Assembly (NCBI GenBank): GCA_947066955.1
Contig: CAMTAF010000009.1
Location: 1 to 53,917 of the forward strand
Origin: an uncultured Hungatella sp.
GTDB lineage: Bacteria; Bacillota; Clostridia; Lachnospirales; Lachnospiraceae
Direction of reading: 5' to 3'
Length of the DNA: 53,917 nucleotides
Of the stretch, positions 17,082 through 25,414 are shown piece by piece (positions within the stretch are counted from its first letter, which is position 1; the number at the start of each line of letters is the position of its first letter). A program made the position numbers and the translations under genes. The notes under the pieces are model-generated. The model was not told the DNA's origin, did not search any database, and was given only the letters and a program-made list of their open reading frames with translations.

Positions 17082-17927
17082 CTATTTTATTCTATCTACA
17101 GCATCGGTTAGACAGTCCATGCAATATACAGCATCTTCATCAATATATTTATTACAATTTAAGCATTTATTAGAATGAATTACACAACAATTAGTGTCAC
17201 CTGAAGAAGCTATATATTCAGAGCACCCTAAATGGGCACATTTTGTTGTACGAGTCCCGTATTCATTTGTAAATAACTGTTGTTCCGTTTCTCGCAAATT
17301 TGACCTCTCTCGCTTAAACTCCTCTTTCACATTTTCTATAAGTTCAGTATCTGCATTATGTGTTTCTAAATATGCAACAAGGACATTCTCAATTTTTATG
17401 TTCACATCCCAAGAGTCATCAATAAGATTAAGAAGAAAATTATTATATATTTTTTCCATTTGTTTAATATCTAATCTAATAGATAATTTCTCATACATAT
17501 CAACATTTGTATCTGCCATCTGATACAATTCGTAAAATGCATTTTCTATTTCTGGAGGATATTCTGAAATATCATAACTATATATTTCTTCACGTACTGC
17601 ATAGGCCTTTTCTTTTAAATCAGAAAAAGCTTTATTTTCTGGCCAATATAATAAGGTATTACTATTCAATTCACCATCATCATTCTCCACTATCTCAGTC
17701 CTTAAGATTTCATTCATATCTCCCAGAAGCCCAACTAAGGCCATATAAAAACCAGTAATATCACTACTTACTTTCTTAAATTCCTCTTCATCCATATCTG
17801 CCATAGATACTACCTGCTTTAGGGTTTCGCTCCTCATATCAGAATCTAACACTGCCTTATTTTCAACATTACGGCATGATGCCAATATCACTGCACACAA
17901 CAAAAGTCCTAATAATTTTGTTAACAT
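17082..17927 (-). CDS. Predicted lipoprotein with C-terminal cysteine-rich (zinc-binding-like) tail
   Basis: A 281-residue protein I cannot assign to a family. The signal MLTKLLGLLLCAVILASC ends in a lipobox (LASC), so it should be lipidated at the membrane. The middle is helical and acidic. The C-terminus has paired cysteines and a histidine (CAHLGC, CCVIHSNKCLNC, YCMDC), suggesting one or two metal-binding knuckles. A frame to 17999 is open, but GGAGGA fits the ATG at 17927. The base composition is clearly more AT-rich than the operons to the left, as for all genes up to about 21.1 kb. Confidence 0.75.
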   Translation of the reverse strand: MLTKLLGLLLCAVILASCRNVENKAVLDSDMRSETLKQVVSMADMDEEEFKKVSSDITGFYMALVGLLGDMNEILRTEIVENDDGELNSNTLLYWPENKAFSDLKEKAYAVREEIYSYDISEYPPEIENAFYELYQMADTNVDMYEKLSIRLDIKQMEKIYNNFLLNLIDDSWDVNIKIENVLVAYLETHNADTELIENVKEEFKRERSNLRETEQQLFTNEYGTRTTKCAHLGCSEYIASSGDTNCCVIHSNKCLNCNKYIDEDAVYCMDCLTDAVDRIK

Positions 17928-18092
17928 ATATTCCTCCTGTAGTTCGTTTACTCTCTTAAAGATTAATAACTTTATCGATTTTTCTCTTTTCCAATTCATT
18001 TCACTAACCGGATATTTATGTAAAGATACTATTCTCCCTTAGTTAGACTTTATTCTATTCTTTCGCTCTCCACTCTCCAAGTGTCAATACTT

Positions 18093-18139
18093 ATCTGTAA
18101 CAAGCTGGCGAAAAGACTCTTTTCCATATTTAGATACAA
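18093..18139 (-). pseudogene. Degraded 5' fragment of an AAA-ATPase paralog
   Basis: These 47 bases align with 15329-15376, codons 3-18 of paralog B, at roughly four in five positions by hand alignment with compensating one-base gaps. The conserved stretch GAAAAGACTC is present. The reading frame is broken and nothing of the rest of the gene was seen. It suggests a further family member once lay here and was lost. Confidence 0.6.
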
Positions 18140-18213
18140 TGTCTCTGGCTGTTTGTGTATTTCTTATATATATGTCGCAAATTGAAGATAACATAAATTC
18201 ATACAAAATGAAA

Positions 18214-18918
18214 CTAACTCCTGTTATCAATATAATCTTCTATATCTTCAAATGCTTTTCTCATCTCTTCACTATCGCTTAAACGTTTATCGGTTACATC
18301 TAAAAATTTAAGCATAATTACTACTATCTCAACATCATTTTTCTCCTCTTGAGCTAACTTATATTGTTTACAATATCGTAATCCTAATTTTATTACCCAT
18401 GTATCTGTCTGAATTTGCCTTTTAATAAAAAGAGAGTTCGCTTGTTCATACTTTTCCATATCCATCAGCAAATCTATCACTTTGTTTTCTAATACCGGAA
18501 TATTTATATCTTCATCTATCATTGCATTTTGAAATTCTACTACTAAGTCGTTTGTGCGTGTTGTAATATCCTCAGCATATTTTGTCATTGCCTTAATATC
18601 TTCTTGCCCTTGCAAAAGTGCTAATCTAATATCATAAAATGTTATTCCCGTATCTGGGAAAGTTTCTGAAACTGTATCTATTTCTTCAAGATATTTATCT
18701 CTTCTTTTTTCTTCCGCATTTTGTGCGTTATATGGTAAATTACCTACAACTATAAATAAAATCACGCCAAATACTATAATAAATGCTAAACCCAGCATTA
18801 ATACTAACTTTTTTCGAAAATCTTTTTCTTCTCTCTTGATTTGGAATCCACAATTAGGACAATATTTTGCCAAATCGGATATTTCTTTACCACATTCTGG
18901 ACAATTAATAAGTGCCAT
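18214..18918 (-). CDS. Zinc-ribbon membrane protein of unknown function
   Basis: A 234-residue protein. Residues 1-28 form a zinc ribbon (CPECGKEISDLAKYCPNCGF) with two CxxC knuckles. A single transmembrane helix follows (LVLMLGLAFIIVFGVILFIV, about 38-57). The rest is a helical, charged extracytoplasmic domain of unknown fold. This layout recurs in small Firmicute membrane proteins without known function. The gene begins 2 bp after the stop codon of the small HTH gene upstream, so both probably belong to one operon under the palindromic operator at 19122. Confidence 0.75.
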   Translation of the reverse strand: MALINCPECGKEISDLAKYCPNCGFQIKREEKDFRKKLVLMLGLAFIIVFGVILFIVVGNLPYNAQNAEEKRRDKYLEEIDTVSETFPDTGITFYDIRLALLQGQEDIKAMTKYAEDITTRTNDLVVEFQNAMIDEDINIPVLENKVIDLLMDMEKYEQANSLFIKRQIQTDTWVIKLGLRYCKQYKLAQEEKNDVEIVVIMLKFLDVTDKRLSDSEEMRKAFEDIEDYIDNRS

Positions 18919-18920
18919 GA

Positions 18921-19103
18921 CTATTTATCCCCCTGCTTATTTTTTATCTGCCTCGGACATTCTGCATTAATTGGAATTCTCCAAGGACTTCTTTCTCCAT
19001 CATGCTCTGCCCCATTTATCATATGTAATCTACACCATTGTGAAATAGCGTTTTGTGAATACCCCCACCTCCCTGACGCTTCTTTTGTTCCCATATACTC
19101 CAT
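18921..19103 (-). CDS. Small helix-turn-helix DNA-binding protein
   Basis: About 60 residues. TKEASGRWGYSQNAISQWCR resembles the short HTH/excisionase-like proteins of Firmicutes that begin with EAS-x-x-WG and end near WxIP-x-x-AE-x-P; here that tail is SPWRIPINAECP. It probably binds DNA as a regulator or accessory factor. The ATG at 19103 is preferred over 19109 because GGAGGG is better spaced. It heads a two-gene operon with the zinc-ribbon protein, directly behind an operator identical to the one near the XRE regulator. Confidence 0.7.
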   Translation of the reverse strand: MEYMGTKEASGRWGYSQNAISQWCRLHMINGAEHDGERSPWRIPINAECPRQIKNKQGDK

Positions 19104-19121
19104 ATTCATGCCCTCCAGGTC

Positions 19122-19136
19122 AGTGTATTTTACACT
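19122..19136. promoter_or_regulatory. Palindromic operator, copy 1
   Basis: AGTGTA-TTT-TACACT is a perfect palindrome with a 3-bp centre. It sits 19 bp before the HTH gene start. On the minus strand the block ATAATTAGTGTAAAATACAC is shared with the site at 20460-20481, so promoter -10 and operator are conserved together. The XRE protein at 20550 is the obvious candidate to bind it. Confidence 0.75.
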
Positions 19137-19217
19137 AATTATCCAAGTCTCATAATCATCTTATTTTTTCTATATATTCCCTAGTAACTCAAACTTCCCA
19201 TATCAACAATATAATTT

Positions 19218-19254
19218 GTACTTTGCTATGAAAAAAAACTTCACAGCAAAGTAC
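19218..19254. terminator. Hairpin downstream of the secreted-protein gene
   Basis: GTACTTTGCT (19218-19227) pairs with AGCAAAGTAC (19245-19254). The loop carries eight A residues (T on the minus strand). It lies about 70 bp after the minus-strand gene that ends at 19326 and is the only strong hairpin in this gap. Confidence 0.5.
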
Positions 19255-19325
19255 AGTGCACTAAACAATCCTGGAAATTTCAATAATAAATTCTCTTATC
19301 TGTTTCATCTTATAATGTCTCTTTA

Positions 19326-20120
19326 TTATGGTGCCATAAAATTATTACTACATCTACTTATCAATATACATTGCCCATTTTTTAAAGATACATATGCTAC
19401 TGAATCAAAAAGGTCATTCTTCTCAATTTTATTATTTTCGCCCAACATTCCTCTTGTAATGCAATAATATCCTCTCCCCCTTGCTTCAAGTTTATAATTT
19501 CCCTCTTTAATATGTTTTCCGACAACATACATTCCACTTTTTGATAAATCTAACTTTATATCATCTATAGAATAAATCATTCCTTTTGCTGAGTAAATCC
19601 AATCTCCATTTTTAACCTCAAACGGTATACAATAACTTGTTGATTCACTTGCATATAATGTATTCATATTAGGATCTGCACCAATTTTAACATAGCAATA
19701 TCCATCATTGATTGCGACATATTGACCTGCTGGTAAATCTTCTCCAACTAAATAAGTTCCTGCTGACAATTCAATAGCATTATGGTCACCTTCTGTTACT
19801 TGTATCTGAACATCACTTTCAGTTTCAACTGGCTTACTTTGAATCAATCCATTTATTATCCATATCCCATTCTCATTTACTTGAAACCCATCTGGTGTTA
19901 TCGTATTCGTCAACAAATAGCCGTCACCATCAAAATAATAACTTTCTGCTATCCCATCATTGTTTCCATCAATCCACTGCCAGGAATTAGTTGGATAACT
20001 TCCATTATCGTTTTCATACCACCACCCGATGTTATCCTTTTTCCACTCTCCAGCATATGTGTTTATTGAACTCGTTATCATTACTACTATTGTTAACATA
20101 GTTACTACAATCTTCTTCAT
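19326..20120 (-). CDS. Secreted protein with cell-wall-binding-like and GxYxVG repeats
   Basis: A 264-residue protein with a cleavable signal peptide (residues 1 to about 23, ending NTYA). Residues about 27-92 contain aromatic repeats (GWWYENDNGSYPTNSWQWID, then ESYYFDGDGYLLTNTITPDG) like choline/cell-wall-binding modules of Lachnospiraceae surface proteins. The C-terminal half has two copies of a G-x-Y-x-V-G-x-x-x-x-x-G-x-Y motif (AGTYLVGEDLPAGQYVA and SGMYVVGKHIKEGNYKLEA). No catalytic domain is seen. It is the second gene of an operon with a 103-residue protein and is AT-rich. Confidence 0.75.
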   Translation of the reverse strand: MKKIVVTMLTIVVMITSSINTYAGEWKKDNIGWWYENDNGSYPTNSWQWIDGNNDGIAESYYFDGDGYLLTNTITPDGFQVNENGIWIINGLIQSKPVETESDVQIQVTEGDHNAIELSAGTYLVGEDLPAGQYVAINDGYCYVKIGADPNMNTLYASESTSYCIPFEVKNGDWIYSAKGMIYSIDDIKLDLSKSGMYVVGKHIKEGNYKLEARGRGYYCITRGMLGENNKIEKNDLFDSVAYVSLKNGQCILISRCSNNFMAP

Positions 20121-20134
20121 GGTGTATTCTCCCT

Positions 20135-20446
20135 CTAATTAATTTCATTTAATACAAGTGCAATTACTAGTTTTAATCCATCATCTTCTCCATATCCATA
20201 TTTGTCTTTCTGATTATCAGCATAGCCACTCCATTGTTCTTTATAATAAGTATCTACTGACTTTGCCCAATCGCTAACAAAATTACTCTCATTAAATATC
20301 TTTGGATACTTGTTTGATAGTGCTGTTGCCACTCCTACCTTTATAGCCTCCTCTACATAACTACAAGTTTCTTTCTTTCCTTTAGAAATCAACTCTAAAA
20401 CAGTGAGAAGGAATAGTCGCAATCCAAGAACTTTACTCCCCTTCAT
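20135..20446 (-). CDS. Unknown 103-residue protein
   Basis: No family recognised. The protein has a basic, partly hydrophobic N-terminus (MKGSKVLGLRLFLLTVLELI) that may be a short membrane or signal segment, then a helical soluble part with aromatic residues (SDWAKSVDTYYKEQWSGYAD). AGGAGG precedes the ATG. It lies directly behind a promoter overlapped by an operator palindrome and 14 bp before the secreted-protein gene. This context suggests a product kept silent by the divergent XRE regulator; toxin, immunity or stress roles are all open. Confidence 0.6.
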   Translation of the reverse strand: MKGSKVLGLRLFLLTVLELISKGKKETCSYVEEAIKVGVATALSNKYPKIFNESNFVSDWAKSVDTYYKEQWSGYADNQKDKYGYGEDDGLKLVIALVLNEIN

Positions 20447-20459
20447 AAAATCCCTCCTT

Positions 20460-20504
20460 AGTGTATTTTACACTAATTATAGAGTAATACACACTAAAAA
20501 TCAA
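20460..20504 (-). promoter_or_regulatory. Operator palindrome (copy 2) overlapping a strong promoter
   Basis: On the minus strand TTGATT (20504-20499), a 17-bp spacer and TATAAT (20481-20476) form a strong promoter for the 103-residue protein operon. The palindrome AGTGTA-TTT-TACACT (20460-20474) follows the -10 box and covers the expected transcription start. A related half site, TACACACT, lies within the spacer. A repressor bound here would block initiation. Confidence 0.8.
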
Positions 20505-20523
20505 TACTTCTATCCATTTTTTG

Positions 20524-20529
20524 TATAAT
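20524..20529 (+). promoter_or_regulatory. -10 box of the XRE regulator gene
   Basis: TATAAT lies 20 bp upstream of the ATG at 20550. No good -35 box is visible, so this promoter is probably weaker than the divergent one. Its upstream region includes the operator half site, allowing autoregulation. Confidence 0.55.
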
Positions 20530-20549
20530 TTTCTCTAGAGGTGAATACT

Positions 20550-20774
20550 ATGATCTATTATGAACGTATCCGAGATATTCGAGAGGATAACAGATACACA
20601 CAACAAGCAATAGCAAACATCTTAAACATCGGTCAACGCACCTATTCAGACTATGAGAGCGGCCGCACACGAATACCTGTCGATTCATTGATTATCCTTG
20701 CTAAATTCTATAATGTAAGCATGGATTATATCACAGGGGTCAGCAATATACAAAAACCATTTCCCAGACAATAA
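20550..20774 (+). CDS. XRE-family (Cro/CI-like) transcriptional regulator
   Basis: A 74-residue single-domain HTH_3 protein. YERIRDIREDNRYTQQAIAN, ILNIGQRTYSDYESGRTRIP and LIILAKFYNVSMDYITG cover the five helices, with QQAIANILNIGQRTYSDYE as the HTH. It carries no sensor or dimerisation domain. An in-frame GTG at 20541 is possible, but AGAGGTG fits the ATG at 20550. It is transcribed divergently from the 103-residue/secreted operon across a palindrome that recurs before the HTH/zinc-ribbon operon, so it is the likely repressor of both. Confidence 0.88.
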   Translation: MIYYERIRDIREDNRYTQQAIANILNIGQRTYSDYESGRTRIPVDSLIILAKFYNVSMDYITGVSNIQKPFPRQ

Positions 20775-20811
20775 AGCAGCAGGGGAGTCCTTACACTCCT
20801 GCCGCTACCTT

Positions 20812-21039
20812 TTACTTGTTATCAAGGATATATGTATCCATATCTGTATATATTCTTGTCAAATAATTCTCTACAGGCTCCAGATAGTCCAGAATGACCG
20901 TTGCCACACATTCCCCATCATCATTGCCTTTCATCTCAAATCCCGCCTTCAAAAGATTTACAATACGACAGATCTTTTCAACTTCTATCATACAGCCATC
21001 AATACTTTCCATAATACCATATAATCTTTTTTTATCCAC
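20812..21039 (-). CDS. Unknown 75-residue protein
   Basis: No family recognised. A small acidic helical protein starting with GTG at 21039. A GGAGG site lies within the end of a preceding reading frame whose TAG stop overlaps the GTG by one base (TAGTG), so it was translationally coupled to that frame. The residues MESIDGCMIEVEKICRIVNLL suggest an amphipathic helix. It probably belongs to a mobile-element or plasmid-derived cluster whose upstream part has been lost. Confidence 0.5.
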   Translation of the reverse strand: MDKKRLYGIMESIDGCMIEVEKICRIVNLLKAGFEMKGNDDGECVATVILDYLEPVENYLTRIYTDMDTYILDNK

Positions 21040-21230
21040 TACATGCCCTCCTCTACAAACGCTTCCATAGACTGATCTTTGTATACAGTTGTATTAAATC
21101 TCCATCTCGCATCATTGTTTTTTGTTATCTTAACCTTACTATGTCCTAACCCGGATAAACCGGAAAAGTTTTTTGCAATTCCTCCAAGTTTCAAGTATAA
21201 TAAAGAAAAATGTTGGAGGATGTGTTCATG
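21039..21230 (-). pseudogene. 3' remnant of a gene truncated by the neighbouring transposase-like element
   Basis: On the minus strand a frame stays open from 21230 to the stop at 21041-21039, but it has no ATG with a ribosome site near its beginning. Its end is coupled to the next gene (TAGTG). The peptide includes SGLGHSKVKITKNNDARW, in which LGHSxxxxT recalls the C-terminal box of tyrosine recombinases, but the rest does not match. The likeliest reading is the tail of an older gene whose 5' part was displaced when the element beginning near 21170 inserted. Confidence 0.4.
21173..21201 (+). promoter_or_regulatory. Promoter of the transposase-like gene
   Basis: TTGCAA (21173-21178) and TATAAT (21196-21201) are 17 bp apart, 26 bp upstream of the ATG at 21228, with GGAGG between. 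Confidence 0.75.
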
Positions 21231-22730
21231 TTACTTACGGATAAATACGCTGACAAAATTTATGGTACGATCACTTGTTATGACCGCATAATCATCCAGG
21301 GGTATATCCCTGGATGGAGCCATGCCGAAGGCATGACCAGCTATCTCAACGCCAACAACATCCGTATTTTTGATTTCTCAAATTTCTCCCAGCCCCTTAC
21401 GCAACAGATCCGTTCAAACGCCCAGCGCATCGCTGAGGAAAACGGCATTGAGATCCAGTTTATCCGTAAGCTTCGGGCTTTCCGCAAAGATGACCGGATC
21501 CAGGAAATTATCCAGAAAATCGGAAAGACCGAAGGGCTCATCCACATCTTTTCCGCCATGGAACAGTGCAGTACTTATAAACCATGGCATGACAAGACTA
21601 CAGGGAAGACATTCCTTAAGTTTGACCAGAGCAAATGTCTCCACTATTATTTCTATTTCATTGACAAAGAACTTGGGCTCTGTTACCTGCGTGTCCCTAC
21701 CTGGGCTCCTTTCCGTCTGCAGTTCTATATGAACGGCCATAACCTGCTCGCCCATAAACTACAGAAGAAAGAAATTCCTTACCGCATGCATGATAACGCT
21801 TTTCTGGAAATCTCGGATGTCGAAGCCGCCCAGAAGCTCTCTGACAGGATCAATCCGGAAGACCTCCATAAGGTTCTGGATGCTTTCGCAAAACGCTACT
21901 GTCCAGTCCCTGAAACACTCGGCCTGGGCTACACATGGACTGTCCAGCAGATTGAGTGCGCAACAGACGTCATGTTCAAACAGCCAGGCGACCTGGGCCC
22001 CCTTTATGACGAGATCATCCGGACGGCTATCTTTACGGTAAAGCCGGATAACATCGCCACATTCCTGGGGCAGCGTATTACCTATAACTGTAAGAAAGAA
22101 GTCGGAACCAACTATAACCAGCGTATCCTCGGCACGAGGATCAAACACCACATGGGTGATGTATCAATCAAAATGTATGACAAGTTCGGCTGCGTCTTAC
22201 GGATCGAAAGTACCTGTAACGATATCGGCACTTTCAGGGTAAAACGGAAAGTGGAACACAGGGATGGCAGCTCATCGGAACAAAAGGCCCCGTTGAAAAA
22301 AAGTATTTACAGTCTGTATCAGCTGTTTACTATTATGAAGGCTGCAAACTACCGATACCTGGAATTCATCTCATCCTTCGATGACCACAGCGGTGGGAAG
22401 GAAAACCTTACAAAGGTTACCGATTCCGTTGTGGATAAGGGGCGCTCTTACCGCGGGCTGAATTTTTTCGCGGAGCGTGACCTGCAGGTGCTGGAAGTGA
22501 TCAGCCGTGGTGAATACATGACATTTGGAATGCAGGGGAAAGATATCCGCCAGCATCTGGAAAATATCAGTCCGTCAGCCATGTCCAGAATCTTTAAACG
22601 GCTTCGCCTCCATGGGATCCTTGAACGGGTACCGGGCACCTATAAATACTTTGCAACGGCCTATGGTAAAGAAATCATTGCCGCAGGGCTTACCGTTAGA
22701 AACCTTGTGCTTATACCAGCATTGGCATAA
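21228..22730 (+). CDS. Putative transposase-like protein with C-terminal winged helix
   Basis: A 500-residue protein resembling a multicopy bacterial family usually labelled hypothetical or MarR-like. The N-terminal part (MLLTDKYADKIYGTITCYDR, then IIIQGYIPG) and the central VSIKMYDKFGCVLRIESTCN are the recognisable conserved blocks. The C-terminal about 75 residues (LQVLEVISRGEYMTFGMQGK, then MSRIFKRLRLHGILERVPG) form a winged helix, which explains the MarR label. The family's spread suggests a mobile element, but I see no clear terminal inverted repeats and no canonical DDE motif. The gene is richer in GC than its flanks. The ATG at 21228 is chosen over 21210 because GGAGG lies between them. 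Confidence 0.6.
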   Translation: MLLTDKYADKIYGTITCYDRIIIQGYIPGWSHAEGMTSYLNANNIRIFDFSNFSQPLTQQIRSNAQRIAEENGIEIQFIRKLRAFRKDDRIQEIIQKIGKTEGLIHIFSAMEQCSTYKPWHDKTTGKTFLKFDQSKCLHYYFYFIDKELGLCYLRVPTWAPFRLQFYMNGHNLLAHKLQKKEIPYRMHDNAFLEISDVEAAQKLSDRINPEDLHKVLDAFAKRYCPVPETLGLGYTWTVQQIECATDVMFKQPGDLGPLYDEIIRTAIFTVKPDNIATFLGQRITYNCKKEVGTNYNQRILGTRIKHHMGDVSIKMYDKFGCVLRIESTCNDIGTFRVKRKVEHRDGSSSEQKAPLKKSIYSLYQLFTIMKAANYRYLEFISSFDDHSGGKENLTKVTDSVVDKGRSYRGLNFFAERDLQVLEVISRGEYMTFGMQGKDIRQHLENISPSAMSRIFKRLRLHGILERVPGTYKYFATAYGKEIIAAGLTVRNLVLIPALA

Positions 22731-22903
22731 GTATTTTTCCCACGCAGAAGTTTTGCCATTTTGCGTCAAAAATCATTGATAAGCAGCCTAATAATATTAG
22801 AAGCAATGTATAAACTATACTCGTTCTTTGGCTGACTCTATATAAATAATGGCAGCATGTGTACGGACTTGCTCTTTTTCTTAATCGAATATATATTGAT
22901 ATA

Positions 22904-22947
22904 GAAAAAACTCCTTCCCCGCCAGTCATAATAGGCAGGAAAGGAGT
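22904..22947 (-). terminator. Terminator of yebC
   Basis: AACTCCTTCCCCGCC (from 22909) pairs with GGCAGGAAAGGAGTT across the loop CAGTCATAATA. On the minus strand the stem is followed by a T-run (complement of AAAAAA at about 22905-22910). It ends the yebC transcript. Confidence 0.8.
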
Positions 22948-22963
22948 TTCTCATCATTCTCCA

Positions 22964-23692
22964 CTACTCATCCCAGTTGTGGTACACCGCCTGGACGTCA
23001 TCGTCCTCGTCCAGCAGATCCAGGATCCGGTTCATCTTTTTGATGGCGTCCTCGTCAGTCAGCTCTGTCCATGTCTGAGGGATCATGGTGACTTCGGCTT
23101 CCATCATGGGGATGCCCGCTTTCTCCAGGGCTTCCCTCACGGCGCTGAAATCCTCGGGGGAGGTGTAGACCTCATAGCTGTCCTCCTCCTCGGCAAAATC
23201 CTCGGCCCCGGCGTCCAAGGCCATCATCATCAGCTCGTCGGGATCCATATCGCACTCTTCCTTGTCAATGATGATCTGCCCCTTCTTATCGAACATGTAG
23301 GATACGCTTCCCTGGTTTCCTACGTTGCCGCCGCCTTTTGTGAAGGCGCTCCTCACATTGGCCGCGGTGCGGTTCTTGTTGTCGGTCAGGGTGTCTACGA
23401 TGATGGCCACTCCGCCCGGACCGTAGCCCTCGTAGGTGAGCACCTCGTAGTTCACTGAATTGGCATCTCCTGCCGCCTTCTTGATTCCTCTGTCAATGGT
23501 GTCATTGGGCATGTTGTTGGCTTTCGCCTTTGCGATCACATCACGAAGTTTGCTGTTGTTGGCAGGATCCGGTCCCCCTTCCTTCACGGCTACCGCGATC
23601 TCACGTCCGATTACCGTAAAGACCTTTCCCTTAGCTGCGTCATTTCTCTCTTTTTTGTGCTTGATATTGGCAAACTTTGAATGTCCTGACAT
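22964..23692 (-). CDS. yebC: YebC/PmpR family protein
   Basis: A 242-residue full-length member. [20 protein letters not shown] is the invariant N-terminal block. [20 protein letters not shown] and [19 protein letters not shown] are the central signatures. The family was first described as DNA-binding regulators; later work links it to translation of difficult sequences. It is cytosolic and normally monocistronic, as here, with its own terminator. Confidence 0.95.
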   Translation of the reverse strand: MSGHSKFANIKHKKERNDAAKGKVFTVIGREIAVAVKEGGPDPANNSKLRDVIAKAKANNMPNDTIDRGIKKAAGDANSVNYEVLTYEGYGPGGVAIIVDTLTDNKNRTAANVRSAFTKGGGNVGNQGSVSYMFDKKGQIIIDKEECDMDPDELMMMALDAGAEDFAEEEDSYEVYTSPEDFSAVREALEKAGIPMMEAEVTMIPQTWTELTDEDAIKKMNRILDLLDEDDDVQAVYHNWDE

Positions 23693-23829
23693 GAATGATT
23701 ACACTCCTTTTCTTTTCTGCATCTCGTCCTTTTGCACATTCGTGCATATCTCAACTATATTAACACCATTTTGGCCGTCTGGCAAGTAGATTTTGAGTCC
23801 TCCCCGGAACCCACGGCCGCAATTTTCAC

Positions 23830-23859
23830 TTGCGGAACAGGGATACGCGGTAGTATACT
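23830..23859 (+). promoter_or_regulatory. Probable promoter of the GH4 glucosidase gene
   Basis: TTGCGG (23830-23835) and TATACT (23854-23859) are 18 bp apart, about 30 bp before the ATG. The -35 box deviates from consensus, so an activator may be needed. No catabolite-repression (cre) box was recognised. Confidence 0.5.
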
Positions 23860-23861
23860 GA

Positions 23862-25211
<1,350 letters not shown>

Positions 25212-25227
25212 CTTCCTCCCAGGGCTC

Positions 25228-25270
25228 GTGTGCAGTCGGGCAGGGGAGGCTTTTCCCCTACTCGACGCGC
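25228..25270. repeat. Dispersed GCAGGGGA palindrome, copy beside glvA
   Basis: TGTGCAGTCGGGCAGGGGAG followed by TTTTCCCC resembles TGCGCAATCGAGCAGGGGAG near 44658. Both carry a GGGGA/TCCCC hairpin. A looser version is at 6474-6497. It probably belongs to a REP-like intergenic family of this genome. Confidence 0.55.
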
Positions 25271-25271
25271 G

Positions 25272-25319
25272 GCCCGCGCGCCGCTTTAGCGGCAAACTTC
25301 CACTGCATGGGCCTGCGCA
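25272..25319 (-). repeat. Dispersed palindrome-containing repeat, copy 2
   Basis: Reverse complement of 3526-3573 with five mismatches over 48 bp. It contains the perfect palindrome GCCGCTTTAGCGGC-type core (GCCGCT-TT-AGCGGC). It lies between the GH4 gene and its terminator. Confidence 0.7.
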
Positions 25320-25327
25320 TAGGCAAG

Positions 25328-25361
25328 AAAAGACACCGAGGTTCCTGCCCCAGTGTCTTTT
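25328..25361. terminator. Bidirectional terminator between glvA and the flavin reductase gene
   Basis: AAAAGACAC (25328-25336) pairs with GTGTCTTTT (25353-25361). T-rich ends exist on both strands, so it can serve both convergent genes. Confidence 0.8.
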
Positions 25362-25414
25362 CCTTATCTATGGCCGCAAACACAGCCTGCGCGGTCTCTT
25401 CATTCTAACATCTC

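Noticed and set aside
21039..21190. LGHS-type motif suggesting a second tyrosine recombinase
   Set aside because: Only the LGHSxxxxT string matches; the other catalytic residues are absent and the following residues do not fit, so only a truncated frame is reported.
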